Positions 32,743 to 46,672 of a DNA stretch of 64,000 nucleotides are shown one piece after another. The stretch is from NCBI RefSeq assembly GCF_019097595.1, contig NC_080722.1, forward strand, positions 19,088,630-19,152,629, given 5' to 3'. A program made the translations under genes and the position numbers. The notes beneath the pieces are model-generated. The model did not search any database, was not told where the DNA came from, and was given only the letters and a program-made list of their open reading frames with translations. Source of the stretch: Hemibagrus wyckioides (lineage: Eukaryota; Chordata; Actinopteri; Siluriformes; Bagridae). How positions within the stretch are numbered: the stretch's first letter is position 1; the number at the start of each line of letters is the position of its first letter.

Positions 32743-34237
32743 ACTATGTCTGGGAGAAATGAGCTCTGGAGTACAGAAGGGGAAACTGCTGAAATGTGAG
32801 GTGAGATTATATTTTACAGTAAATAAACACAGGCATAAAGGTTCTATTTTCATTTCACTCTCGGGTTTATGACGCTTTCGTTCTTCTGAGTTGTTTATTT
32901 GTTTATTAGTTGATTTCTTCTGCGTGCTTTGTGACTATTGATCCTCACACTTCAGAAAGGCCAATGAGCACCTCATTTATTTCTACATTTCTGGACAATA
33001 CTCGTTGGTTTTGGCTCTCAAGCTTCATCACTAGCCTATAAGGTTCCTCATCCACTGAGAGTCTAGAACCCAGTCTAGAACACTAGTCAGCAATCACACT
33101 GGGGCCAGTGAGCTACAATGAGAAAGTGATTCGACTCTGAATCAATTCATTGCAGTAAATGAATCAAACGTATGCTTTATACATTTTTTTTTAAATAATT
33201 GTGATATATTAGGAGTAAAAGACTTCAGGACATGAATCTGCTTCATCTCATCACATTCGTAACATCCCCCCACCCCCACCCGGGACTTTATTTCTTGCCC
33301 ATCAAATCTTTTACTTTGTTTAGTTTCTTTTGGTTTTAGGCTTGTTTAATTTTGTGCATAGCGAAACAAAAAATAAAAAAGAGTCAAATATACTTTGCTC
33401 CAGACTCATCAAACAGACTCACAGTGTAGTCGGGATCTCACGCAGAAACGTGACTCTGTAATTAGACCCACAATGCTCTCTGTTATATTCATGTATTAAT
33501 GAGCAATGGCTCACACTAGCATCCATCACATCTATCTTTCATACAGTGTATTTAATAGATTATAGTCTAGAGAGCTTTAATTTGTTAGACAAAGCACAAA
33601 TGATGGCATTAAGAGGAACCAAAACAGGATTAAATCCACCACAGAGGCTGAAATCTGTGGTTTTTGTGACAGTATATGATATATAATAAATTCTTTCTAG
33701 TTATTTCTCTTCTTTGATCTGTTCCTTTGCTGTAGCCGGAATTAGCGGTGTGACCTGTTGTGAGGTTTTGTCACAGTTGGTGCTGCAGCAGACTTCTGTA
33801 TCAAACCTCTGATATGACGCTGACTGTAGACGTGTGACTTTAGCAGTTTAAAGGCTTCAGCCCACTCAGACACACTGTGGCTCTGTGCTGCTGGGAACAA
33901 ATGAGCAAACGACTGGATAATAGGTGCAAGAATCTAGCGCTCAGGTCTCAGACCCTAAATAAACACAGCTTTACTCCTGTATTACATATTATATGATACA
34001 TGTTAAGAAAAAATATAGATTAAAGAAGCGGGTTGTGTTATATCCTGTATACATGGGACTATGTGCATGTTATGTAACCTATGATCAGTGTGACTAATTA
34101 TCATGTGTGGCCACGCCCCCTATGGTAAGCTAAAAAAGGTAATAAAATAAAATAAATCCTTCTCTGGAACGTGATCTCATAATTCAAATTAATAAAGAAA
34201 AATGAGCCACTCTCAATATCTGCACTCTCTCTCACTC
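32743..34237. other. Unannotated sequence
   Basis: No gene, RNA or transposon recognised. A C-rich stretch (CCCCCCACCCCCACCC) lies near 33268. Confidence 0.55.
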
Positions 34238-34244
34238 TCATTCC

Positions 34245-34272
<28 letters not shown>
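34238..34272. repeat. (CT)n microsatellite
   Basis: About 15 CT dinucleotides with a CA interruption, followed by a short CCA-rich run at 34285-34302. Confidence 0.95.
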
Positions 34273-34277
<5 letters not shown>

Positions 34278-35380
34278 TGCCGACCACCCCCCACCACCAC
34301 CACCTTTATGTATTGCTGAGCGGTTGCCAGATCTTTCCCCCTTTAGCACTGAGCTCAGTGGATACAGTACCAATTCCCCTGACAGCGAGTGGAGGAGGTT
34401 TCAGTCACACTTTCGAATGCGCTCCAACACCTGCTCCCATCTCCTAAAAAAGGAAGGCCTATGACTAAACCAGACAATTTCTGCTGCGATATTAGCCAGC
34501 ACCGCATACGGCGAGGCAGGAGGCGTTTCAGAACCTGGCAGTGGACACAGCCCGAGTTTTCAAGCTTGAACTAGCTCCGAAGTTTAAAGCAGAGCTCAGC
34601 AGGCAAGCAAAGTTAGAGCCCAGAATAAAGTCCGAGTTGTTTAGTAGACAGTCTATTCCAGTGCCAGAGGACAAGACCGAGTATTTCTGCCGTCTGATCT
34701 TGCAGTGAATTGGATGCACTTGTGACCCAGAGTGCAGGAATAACTGTGTAAGGATGTGAGGAACAGCAGCTAAAGCTCAAATAATATCTGTACAGTTTAA
34801 AGAAAATTTAAAGTTAAAATTACTGTTTCTATTCTGAAGTGAATTATTTTCATATAAAACAGTTCAACATATAGCAGTGTGGACTGTTACTGTGATTAGT
34901 GTCAGTTTACTGTATGATGAAGTGATTTAGCTTCTATTCTATTTAAATAATTATGGTTAAATCAGGTTTATTGTTTGGAACAATGAAAGAGAATGTTCTC
35001 AGCTCCTTCTCTGGCTCTCATTATGCATGGAGCAAGAGGTTCAGACAATGTTCAGTGTTCACACTTTAGATAATGTCTACATTAGCATATTGCTCTTCAT
35101 GCTCTTATTAGAAAATTATGTTTCCTGTGATTGTTCAGCGTAAAGTCCTTGGAGAACCAGGCTAGTCACGCTTCTGTAAATGCTAACTGGCCTGTGGAAA
35201 TGGAAATGACTTCAAAACTTATGGACTGACTTATTTCCTGAAGTAAATGTAGGGGCACAAGCACTTGAAATGTTTCCTGATTGACTGTTTAAAAACGCTT
35301 GAGTGCTTCCACAGTTAAAAAGAACAACATGCCACATGTGAGTATTTTCATCAGCACAAGAGTTTCAAAATGAAAGTCCA
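34273..35380. other. Unannotated sequence
   Basis: No gene recognised; frames at 34389-34574 and 34528-34719 show no known domain. Confidence 0.55.
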
Positions 35381-38300
35381 AGTTCCAGACAGCTCAGTCT
35401 ACCAAACTACCTACAGCTCAGTCTACTAAAATACCTACAGCTCAGTCTACCAAAACTACCTACAGCTCAGTCTACCAAAACTACCTACAGCTCAGTCTAC
35501 CAAACTACCTACAGCTCAGTCTACCAAACTACCTACAGCTCAGTCTACCAAACTACCTACAGCTCAGTCTACCAAACTAGATACAGCTCAGTCTACCAAA
35601 CTACCCACAGCTCAGTCTACCAAACTACCCACAGCTCAGTCTACCAAACTACCCACAGCTCAGTCTACCAAACTACCCACAGCTCAGTCCACCAAAACTA
35701 CCTACAGCTCAGTCTACCAAACTACCTACAGCTCAGTCTACCAAACTACCTACAGCTCAGTCTACCAAAATACCTACAGCTCAGTCTACCAAAATACCTA
35801 CAGCTCAGTCTACCAAACTACCCACAGCTCAGTCTACCAAACTACATACAGCTCAGTCTACCAAACTACCCACAGCTCAGTCTACCAGAACTGCCTACAG
35901 CTCAGTCTACCAGAACTGCCTACAGCCCCGTCTACCAGAACTACCTACAGCTCAGTCTACCAAAACTACCTACAGCTCAGTCTACTAAAATACCTACAGC
36001 TCAGTCTACTAAAATACCTACAGCTCAGTCTACCAAAACAACCTACAGCTCAGTCTACTAAAATACCTACAGCTCAGTCTACCAAAACTACCTACAGCTC
36101 AGTCTACCAAAACTACCTACAGCTCAGTCTACCAAAACTACCTACAGCTCAGTCTACTAAAATACCTACAGCTCAGTCTACCAAAACTACCTACAGCTCA
36201 GTCTACTAAAACTACCTACAGCTCAGTCTACCAAAACTACCTACAGCTCAGTCTACTAAAATACCTACAGCTCAGTCTACTAAAATACCTACAGCTCAGT
36301 CTACCAAAATTACCTACAGCTCAGTCTACTAAAATACCTACAGCTCAGTCTACCAAAACTACCTACAGCTCAGTCTACTAAAATACCTACAGCTTAGTCT
36401 ACCAACACTACCTACAGCTCAGTCTACCAAAAATACCTACAGCTCAGTCAACTAAAACTGCCTACAGCTCAGTCTACTAAAATACCTACAGCTCAGTCTA
36501 CTAAAATACCTACAGCTCAGCCTACTAAAATACCTACAGCTCAGTCTACCAGAACTACCTACAGCCCCGTCTACCAGAACTACCTACAGCTCAGTCTACC
36601 AAAACTACCTACAGCTCAGTCTACTAAAATACCTACAGCTCAGTCTACCAGAAATACCTACAGCTCAGTCTACCAAAACTACCTACAGCTCAGTCTACCA
36701 ACACTACCTACAGCTCAGTCTACCAAAAATACCTACAGCTCAGTCTACCAAAACTGCCTATAGCTCAGTCTACTAAAATACCTACAGCTCAGTCTACTAA
36801 AATACCTACAGCTCAGTCTACCAGAACTGCCTACAGCTCAGTCTACCAGAACTACCTACAGCCCTGTCTACCAGAACTACCTACAGCTCAGTGTACCAAA
36901 ACTACCTACAGCTCAGTCTACCGAACTACCTACAGCTCAGTCTACCGAACTACCTACAGCTCAGTCCACCAAAACTACCTACAGCTCAGTCTACCAAACT
37001 ACCTACAGCTCAGTCCACCAAAACTACCTACAGCTCAGTCCACCAAAACTACCTACAGCTCAGTCTACCAAACTACCTACAGCTCAGTCCACCAAAACTA
37101 CCTACAGCTCAGTCTACCAAACTACCTACAGCTCAGTCTACCAAACTACCTACAGCTCAGTCTACCAAAATACCTACAGCTCAGTCTACCAAAATACCTA
37201 CAGCTCAGTCTACCAGACTACCCACAGCTCAGTCTACCAAACTACATACAGCTCAGTCTACCAAACTACCCACAGCTCGGTCTACCAAAACTACCTACAT
37301 CTCAGTCTACCAAAACTACCTACAGCTCAGTCTACCAAAACTACCTACAGCTCAGTGTACTAAAATACCTACAGCTCAGTCTACTAAAATACTTACAGCT
37401 CAGTCTACCAGAACTGCCTACAGCTCAGTCTACCAGAACTGCCTTCAGCCCCGTCTACCAGAACTACCTACAGCTCAGTCTACCAAAACTACCTACAGCT
37501 CAGTCTACTAAAATACCTACAGCTCAGTCTACCAAAACTACCTACAGCTCAGTCTACCAGAACTGCCTACAGCTCAGTCTACCAGAACTACCTACAGCCC
37601 CGTCTACCAGAACTACCTACAGCTCAGTCTACCAAAACTACCTACAGCTCAGTCTACTAAAATACCTACAGCTCAGTCTACCAAAACTACCTACAGCTCA
37701 GTCTACTAAAATACCTACAGCTCAGTCTACCAGAACTGCCTACAGCTCAGTCTACCAGAACTACCTACAGCCCTGTCTACCAGAACTACCTACAGCTCAG
37801 TGTACCAAAACTACCTACAGCTCAGTCTACCGAACTACCTACAGCTCAGTCCACCAAAACTACCTACAGCTCAGTCTACCAAACTACCTACAGCTCAGTC
37901 TACCAAACTACCTACAGCTCAGTCCACCAAAACTACCTACAGCTCAGTCCACCAAAACTACCTACAGCTCAGTCTACCAAACTACCTACAGCTCAGTCTA
38001 CCAAAACTACCTACAGCTCAGTCTACCAAACTACCTACAGCTCAGTCTACCAAACTACCTACAGCTCAGTCTACCAAAATACCTACAGCTCAGTCTACCA
38101 AAATACCTACAGCTCAGTCTACCAGACTACCCACAGCTCAGTCTACCAAACTACATACAGCTCAGTCTACCAAACTACCCACAGCTCGGTCTACCAAAAC
38201 TACCTACATCTCAGTCTACCAAAACTACCTACAGCTCAGTCTACCAAAACTACCTACAGCTCAGTGTACTAAAATACCTACAGCTCAGTCTACTAAAATA

Positions 38301-39885
38301 CTTACAGCTCAGTCTACCAGAACTGCCTACAGCTCAGTCTACCAGAACTGCCTTCAGCCCCGTCTACCAGAACTACCTACAGCTCAGTCTACCAAAACTA
38401 CCTACAGCTCAGTCTACTAAAATACCTACAGCTCAGTCTACCAAAACTACCTACAGCTCAGTCTACCAGAACTGCCTACAGCTCAGTCTACCAGAACTAC
38501 CTACAGCCCCGTCTACCAGAACTACCTACAGCTCAGTCTACCAAACTACCTACAGCTCAGTCTACTAAAATACCTACAGCTCAGTCTACCAAAACTACCT
38601 ACAGCTCAGTCTACTAAAATACCTACAGCTCAGTCTACCAAAACTACCTACAGCTCAGTCTACCAAAACTACCTACAGCTCAGTCTACTAAAAATACCTA
38701 CAGCTCAGTCTACCAAAACTGCCTACAGCTCAGTCTACTAAAATACCTACAGCTCAGTCTACTAAAATACCTACAGCTCAGTCTACCAGAACTACCTACA
38801 GCTCAGTTTACCAAAACTACCTACAGCTCAGTCTACTAAAATACCTACAGCTCAGTCTACCAAAACTACCTACAGCTCAGTCTACCAAAACTACCTACAG
38901 CTCAGTCTACCAAAACTACCTACAGCTCAGTCTACCAAAAATACCTACAGCTCAGTCTACCAAAACTGCCTACAGCTCAGTCTACTAAAATACCTACAGC
39001 TCAGTCTACTAAAATACCTACAGCTCAGTCTACTAGAACTGCCTACAGCTCAGTCTACCAGAACTGCCTACAGCCCCGTCTACCAGAACTACCTACAGCT
39101 CAGTCTACTAAAATACCTACAGCTCCGTCTACCAAAACTACCTACAGCTCAGTCTACCAAAACTACCTACAGCTCAGTCTACCAAAACTACCTACAGCTC
39201 AGTCTACTAAAATACCTACAGCTCCGTCTACCAAAACTACCTACAGCTCAATCTACTAAAATACCTACAGCTCAGTCTCCTAAAATATCTACAGCTTAGT
39301 CTACCAAATCTACCTACAGCTCAGTCTACCAAAACTGCCTACAGCTCAGTCTACCAAAACTGCCTACAGCTCAGTGTACTAAAATACCTACAGCTCGGTC
39401 TACCAAAACTACCTACAGATCGGTCTACCAAAACTACCTACAGCTCGGTCTACCAAAACTACCTACAGCTCGGTCTACCAAAACTACCTACAGCTCAGTA
39501 TACTAAAATACCTACAGTTCGGTTTCCCAAAACTACCTACAGCTCGGTCTACCAAAACTACCTACAGCTCAGTGTACTAAAATACCTACAGCTCGGTTTA
39601 CCAAAACTACCTACAGCTCAGTGTACTAAAATACCTACAGCTCGGTTTACCAAAACTACCTACAGCTCAGTGTACTAAAATACCTACAGCTCGGTTTACC
39701 AAAACTACCTACAGCTCGGTCTACCAAAACTAGCTACAGCTCGGTCTACCAAAACTACCTACAGCTCGGTCTACCAAAACTACCTACAGCTTGGTCTACC
39801 AAAACTACCTACAGCTCAGTGTACTAAAATACCTACAGCTCAGTCTACCAAAATTACCTACAGCTCAGTTTTCCAAAATTATTAC
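35381..39885. repeat. 24/25-bp minisatellite with about 909-bp higher-order repeat
   Basis: About 185 copies of a unit made of CTACCTACAG then CTCAGTCTACCAAA (24 bp), or with AAAA (25 bp). Variants end in CTAAAATAC, CAGAACTGC or CAGAACTAC, and a rare marker has CAGCCCCGTCTACC (near 35927, 36562, 37596, 38504, 39073). Units after about 39380 carry CTCGGTCTACC and alternate with GTGTACTAAAATAC. A block at about 36770-37680 is repeated at about 37680-38600 (offset 909 bp). Because 24 is divisible by 3, two similar 206-codon frames appear (36891-37511 and 37800-38420; LPTAQSTK repeats). They are not supported as genes. Confidence 0.97.
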
Positions 39886-41030
39886 AAACTAAGATCAAGA
39901 TGATATTTTCCAAATGTAGTGCGTCTGCAAATCAATGCTTACTTGTACCAAATTAACCCAACGTATTTAGACAAAATAAAGTCATGTTGTTAAACCCCAT
40001 CGTTCTGAAGAGATGAGATGCGATGTAAGTGTGAGTTTGGCTCATTATCTGTAGCTGCATTTCAGAATTAATTAACTCACTGAACCATGTTAACTGCATC
40101 AAACCATTTTAATTTCTTCACCAGCAACAAAAATACAAATGTGTTCATGTTTTACTGTCTTTAACTTAAACTTGTCTTAAACATCCCAAACCTATCACAT
40201 CTAAAATCAAGAGTGAGGTCTTGTGCAGTTTGTGGAGTGAGTCTGAGGCACGGCAACTCTAATCCCACTGATTCATTTCCATCTGCTGCTTTTATGAGCA
40301 CACAGTATATTAAGGTGACGGGGCATAAATACTGAGAAACCCATATCATTTACGTCACCTAGCATTTACGTCAGCTCCGCTAGTGATCAACTGGACCTGC
40401 GCCACAAACCCCATTTCGCACTCGGCACCGGTTCTCAGCTCTGTACCCAGGATTTGAGTGTTGTGTAGGAGATTTCCTCAAATGTTTATCAGAATTTTCT
40501 TAACTGAGGATAACACAATATTCTACGTAACTTCTGACCACTAAACAAGATGAAAGCAAATATTGTGAATAAGGACTTTCTCCTTTTCCCACACTTTACT
40601 CCAGGTAATAAACATGACGGTATTATAACACTGTAAAAGCTCATCAGAGCTGAACACAAAGGCACTAGGCAGACACACAAGGAAGTAAACGTAGAACATG
40701 TCCATGATCACCATAGTACACACACACACACACACACACACTTTGTAGTAATTGGTTTTTGTGCATATTAAGTTCTAATGTAGTCGAGAAGTCATTACAA
40801 ACAAAGCATTTAATAAATAGAATCAATAAAACATCTTATGAAGCTAATAAAATAACCGAGTCTCTAAAGTTTTTGGCATCACAGAGAAGAGAATTAATTG
40901 AAATAAACATTGCCAGAGTCATCATGAGCAGGTAATCACAAGAACAAAAAGAACACATGCAGGTTGTATCCTCATCCAGCCTCGTCATCTACAGCCCTCA
41001 AAAATGACTATATGTTTAAATACTTTACAC
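39886..41030. other. Unannotated sequence
   Basis: Low-copy AT-rich sequence with (CA)n at 40718-40740. No gene recognised. Confidence 0.55.
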
Positions 41031-41385
41031 ACAAAACTCTATACAGTATACCTCTATATGTCTATATATACTATACACTATAACTTTATACCTCTATACC
41101 TCTTTATTCTCTATACACTATACCTCTATATTTCTATATACTCTACTATATATACTATACATTATATACTCTAAACACTATACTTCTGTATTTTCATACA
41201 CTCTATACACTATACTTCTATACACTGTATACAATATATCTCTATATACTCTATACACTATACCTTTATACTTCTATATAATCTATACACTATACACTCT
41301 ACACTGTACCTCTATATATATCTAAACACTATACCTCTATATCTCTATGCACTCTATACACTCTATAAACTATACTTAATAGTTA
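41031..41385. repeat. CTATACAC / CTCTATAT degenerate array
   Basis: Irregular tandem repeats of CTATACACTATAC and CTCTATATCTCTA; unit length varies (about 7-16 bp). AT-rich and non-coding. Confidence 0.88.
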
Positions 41386-44300
41386 TACTTAACTAAGGAG
41401 AATGGAGCTGTACAGAAATTAGCAGCATCACAGTGTCTTTTTCTCCAGGGTGGATTAGTATTTTGCACCGCACTTTAACCCAACCCCCCCCTAGTGTTAA
41501 AGACCTGTGTTCTACCACATTTTCAGGACCTGAATTAGATGAATTAGAGAGTGGACATGGCTAGGTGAGAGGTGAAAGGATAATCCATTCACACACTATG
41601 TGCTTTTTTGGGGATGGTGCAGATCAGAACGCTTGAAGTGAACAAGTTGGGAAAGTGTGATGGTGGAGGAGAAATAAAGCAGTTAATCCACACCCAGTCC
41701 CATGCTCAGGTCTTTAGGTTTTCCGCCACAGATGTGGAACAGCAGGCTTATGGGCAGATCAGACATCGAATTGCCGTGTGTAATGGAGGGCTTAGAGACT
41801 TTATCCTACTGCTGGAGCTGAGAGAACCCTGGAGAACACGGGTCATCAATCCAAATAATTAATTAACGCCATAACCCTGGACTGCTACCATCAAGTGGAC
41901 ATCTACACTACATTTCCACCTAAGGAGCTTTGTAACTTAAATAATTTTCACTTTAAAAATGCAGCACGGCAAAGTGCAGTTATTTTCGAACGAGTGTGTC
42001 AAGGACAGCTTCCTGATTTGCACAGGATACCGTTTCCTGCTCGGTGATTATTGCTAACTCAGATTACCTGGCAGGTATCTCACCTTCTCTCGACAGATGC
42101 TTAACGACCTTGAAATCTTTATGGCGCCCATCAATTATGGTGCCACGTTTCAGCAGGTGCTGCAGTATCAAAAATACGGATGGAAACGGTCCAAGAGGTT
42201 GTTCTTCGGTGCTGGAGATGCCGGTGTCACTCAGGAAAAAACTGCACCTCAGAATCTACATATTCTCCAGAGATCCGAGTTAAAATTAGGTGTGATTGGC
42301 ATGCAGCAGCACACAGGACTCTATATATAAGGCATGGGGGTCTGTACAACCAGTGTCTGAGCTGTCACCTTGCTAAAGCTGGCCAGAAAATCCACACAGG
42401 GCCTATATTAAACTCTCTCACTTCCTCTCCGAGCCCACGGCCACAATCAGAATAATCAGCACTGAGGTAATGTATTAAATGCACCATGATTTATGATGAG
42501 ACGACGGCATAGCACCGGCTTGCCAGGCAATCAGCCAGCATGCGTATCCTTTATTACCCCCAATATGACAGGAGGAATGAAATAAAGGAATAAGGAAGGA
42601 CAAACGTCTCACTTGGGCTCATGTATGTTTGAAGACAGAGCTGATTAACGCAGTACAGAGCAACCATTCGATCGGAAATAAACAACTTCCTGTCTCAATA
42701 GGAGGAAACATGAAGCAGGGACAAGGCAATCTGATCTGTTAAAAAGAATTTGGCTGGGATTGGTGAACTCAGCCCTCTAAATGAAATACTGCCCAGCTTT
42801 TGTTTGTGCTGCCAAATGATATATCAGACAGATCTGAGGAAACCATCTGACCTCCCAGAGATGGCGCTGTTACGATTATGTAATGATTAAGGTCATCTAG
42901 ATGATTATTTAGTTGTTTGGAGTCTGATAGCTAGTCACACATTTATACAGTTCTGTTGAAGAATGTTGAAAAACAAAACAACTTATTTTACAATTTGAAA
43001 GCTTATAAATTTGAAGATATATAAATATAATTATTTCTTATATTTCTGATCGGTTTTACTTCCCAAACTTTTCTAGTTTACTTCCTTGAGGAAAATCCTT
43101 CTCATTTCCTGCATATGGAATGATTTTATTCATAAGGGAAGGACGTGAATGATGATGTTGATGTAGAGAAGAACTGATTTTAGAATATCAGAGTTACTTT
43201 GTGCTATAAGATCAAAAGTGTCTCGCACTAAAGCAGCCGCGGCTTTGGTCACCTCTGACACCTGCACAGTCATGGCTGATTGGTTGGAGCCCAATTACCA
43301 GCAATTATACATCACATAAAATGTCCAGTCTCATTTTATTATTTAACCAAGCTGAGATTATTTCACATGCCCAGGTCTACATTATCCTCCTCATTATTCT
43401 GTCCTGTCCGGACTCCTTCTCCTCTACATTCTTTCTTGTATTTTTCTGTTTCTGCAGCTTCATACTCGAGGATACACCAGTGAACCAGATGAAGCAGATA
43501 TCAGCAGTGACGTGGGTTAAGCGGAACCATGTCCAAGATGCAGCAGGACGTCCATCTCTGCAGCCAAATGTACCATTTTGTCCCCTCTCTCACCAGACAG
43601 CTCGGGCCATATGCTCCTCGGTGGTGTTCCAATAGAAGAGGACACTTTCAGAGTTTTCAGATCATTTTCACAACTTCTGCAACTAGTGCAATGAGCAAAA
43701 TTCAAATTCTGACCTTTTCCTCAGGCAACTTCTACCAGCACGTCTCAGGATCTCCTTACAGAGGTCAGTGACTGCGTTGAAGTTAAAAAAGTAAAAAAAA
43801 AAAAGAAGTTTATCTTGGCTAAAAGTGGCTCGGGTCAGCAGTTTTCTTTTACTTGACCAAAGGTTTTGTACCTGAGGTGTGGAGATGCATGGATAAACAC
43901 TTTTTCAGGAGCCATGCTCATGTAAGTGTGGGGTTCAGGTGAGCGAGGGATCAGGCTTCTATTATAACTCTGCAATTTCAGTAACAACCATGGAATTGAA
44001 ATATCGAGGACACGTAACTTTTTATTGGGTCCAGAGTGAAATCCAGGGAGAGGTGCAGCATCACTCCATCAATAGACCTCATGCAGTGTCTTAAAGAAAA
44101 CTCACATCTATCTTTCATGTACCTTGAGGGACATTTTCTGCAGTGCTCATGGTCAAGTGTTCATGGTCATATGTTCATATACTGTAGGTGTATTTCCGTC
44201 GCTGTAGTACCCCACACCTTACCAGCCCATTACCCCATTCCCCTCACCTCCTTACCCCTGTACCCTCCTCACTTCCAGAGTTGCAAGAATACGTTTGTGA

Positions 44301-44395
44301 TCCTTTGAAACAGACCTGGATTACTGCATTGCTCACAACATGTCTGACCTTCATCAGGTCTAAAGGCTAAACAGAGTCAAGCACTGTTCTATAAA
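41386..44395. other. Unannotated low-copy interval (3 kb)
   Basis: The longest stretch besides 58.2-60.3 kb with no tandem array or recognised transposon. Frames of 80-104 codons (41608-41862, 42180-42455, 43321-43635, 44036-44308) show no domain I can identify. A host exon or regulatory element could be hidden here but nothing visible proves it. Confidence 0.5.
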
Positions 44396-44429
44396 TCACA
44401 CACACACACACACACACATACACACACAC
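44396..44429. repeat. (CA)n microsatellite
   Basis: About 16 CA dinucleotides with one TA interruption. Confidence 0.95.
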
Positions 44430-44486
44430 AGAATGTTCATATGAAGCTGGTGCTGTGAACCGGGTCATGATCAAATACATTACAGA

Positions 44487-45230
44487 GTGTTACATTAAAA
44501 GAGAGAGTGTTACATAGAGGATAGAGTGTTACATGGAGGAGAGAGTGTCACATAGAGAATAGAGTGTTACATTTGGGAGAGAGTGTCACATTGAGGAGAG
44601 AGTGTTACATTGAGGAAAGAGTGTTACATGGAGGATAGAGTGTTACATGGAGGATAAAGTGTTACATTGAGGAGAGAGTGTTACATGGAGGAGAGAGTGT
44701 TACATGGAGGAGAGAGTGTTACATTGAGGAGAGAGTGTTACATTGAGGAGAGAGTGTTACATGGATGATAGAGTGTTACATTGAGGAGAGAGTGTTACAT
44801 GGAGGATCGAGTGTTACACTGAGGAGAGAGTGTTACATTGAGGAGAGTGTTACATGGATGATAGAGTGTTACACAGAGGAAAGATTGTTACATTGAGGAG
44901 AGAGTGTTACATTGAGGAGAGAGTGTTACATTGAGGAAATAGTGTTACATGGAGGAGAGAGTGTTACATGGAGGATAGAGTGTTACATGGAGGAAAGAGT
45001 GTTACATGGAGGAGAGAGTGTTAGATGGAGGAAAGAGTGTTACATGGAGGAGAGAGTGTTACATGGAGGAGAGAGTGTTACATTGAGGAGAGAGTGTTAC
45101 ATTGAGGAGAGAGTGTTACATGGATGATAGAGTGTTACATAGAGTGTTACATTGAGGAGAGAGTGTTACATTGAGGAGGGAGTGTTACATTGAGGAGGGA
45201 GTGTTACATTGAGGAGGGAGTGTTACATGG
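44487..45230. repeat. 18-bp minisatellite (GAGGAGAGAGTGTTACAT)
   Basis: About 40 copies. Two main alternates, ACATTGAGGA and ACATGGAGGA, are interspersed. A few copies carry GGATGATAG or GAGGGAG, the latter confined to the right edge. The frame at 44912-45127 is a 6-residue repeat artefact. Confidence 0.96.
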
Positions 45231-46085
45231 AGCATGGTGGTGAACTGCCTCAGGACATGGACAGCTCACAGTCACAGTGGGCATGAAGAACTTAAAGCTG
45301 CATTGAGAACCTGTACACAAGAAGGTGAGGTAGTCTAACATCACCTTCCCATCTGAATTCTGGGAGATACAACAAGACTAAAAATTACCCAAAACTCACA
45401 ACAGACTGATTAAAAAGAAGAAAATGAAAGTTTAATAATGTCTGGTCTGAACCTGCTGTAGATGCTGAATCATCCAGCTGAAGTCTGGTAGTCACGACTT
45501 TTCAGTGTGTGTGTTCTGTATGTGTGTGTGTATGTGTGTGTTTAGGCCACAGTGAACTCCACATTTATGACACCAATCTAATTTCTACTTAAAAATAATA
45601 GTGAGGCTGAACATGAGCTGGATGAGCAGCACACCATCACATCACTCTGAAGCAGAAAGTGAACTAAAGTCTCCACAATCGAGTGTAAATCATTGTAAAG
45701 CCAGTAAACCCTGTGTTACCATAACAATGTGTATTGCAGGGTTTGATTTAGTATGTGTAGGTTATAACTGTGTGTGTGTCTGTGTGTGTGAATAGGTGAA
45801 TGGGAAACATTGTAAAACACCACTAAGGATAAAAGGTGCTATATAACTGCATATCATTTATCATCTAGGACACTGCAAATTATGCAGGGATGCGGATCAG
45901 GTAACCGCAGAGGAACGCAGCATTAGTGATGCCCTCTAAGCAGCAATTTGCAAGTTGTAAAAACATCACTTCCTACTGCATCACATACGATCCGCAAAGT
46001 GGAAAAAAAAACATGGATACCTCTGTGAAAGTGTGTGTTCGTTAACTGCAATAGTTGTATGAACAGTGTTACAGGTGAATCCATC
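45231..46085. other. Unannotated sequence with GT microsatellites
   Basis: (GT)n at about 45511-45541 and 45769-45790. No gene recognised. Confidence 0.6.
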
Positions 46086-46672
46086 ACTCTGTAAACAGGG
46101 AAAGAGGAGGAGTAGAGGAGGAGAGAAAAGGAAGAGTGGATGAGTAGGGGAGGAAGAGAGGAGGAGTACAGGAGGAGTGGAGGAAGAAGAGAAGAGGGGG
46201 AGGAGAAGGGGGGGTGAGTAGAGGACAAAAAGAGGAGGAGGAGTGAGGGAGGGAAGAAGAAGAAGAGGAGGAGAAGAGGAGGTGGGGAGGAGGAGGAGAA
46301 GAGGCGAAGAGAGGAGAAGAGGAGGTGGGGAGGAGGAGGAGAAGAGGCGAAGAGAGGAGAAGAGGAGGAGAAGGGAAGGAGGGGAGGATGAGAAGAGGAG
46401 TAGAAGAGGAGAAGTAGAGGGGGAGGGGAAGAGGAGAAGAGGAGGAGAAGTAGAGGAGGAGAAGGAGAAGAGGAGGAGAAGAGAGGAGAAGAAGAGTAGA
46501 AGTAAAAGAGGAGCAGAAGAAGAGGAGTAGATGAGGAGAAGAGAATGAGTGGAGGAGAAAGGGAGTAGAGCAGCAGGAGAAGAGGAGGAGAAAAGAAAGA
46601 GAGGAGAAGAAGTAGAGGGGGAGAAGAGAGGAGAAGAGGGGGAGGAGAAAAGAAGAGGAGAAGAAGAGGAGG
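46086..46672. repeat. Second homopurine tract (GAGGAGGAGAA), about 590 bp
   Basis: Nearly pure A/G on the plus strand, with a 52-bp internal duplication (GAGGAGGTGGGGAGGAGG at about 46267 and again at about 46319). It resembles 29735-30475 in composition but not in exact unit, so independent expansion is likely. The minus-strand frame of 265 codons (46084-46881) is a composition artefact. Confidence 0.95.

Noticed and set aside
36891..38420. Two 206-codon frames as a possible repeat protein
   Set aside because: Explained by a 24-bp tandem unit and a 909-bp duplication; no start context, signal or splice evidence. Kept only as a finding to test.
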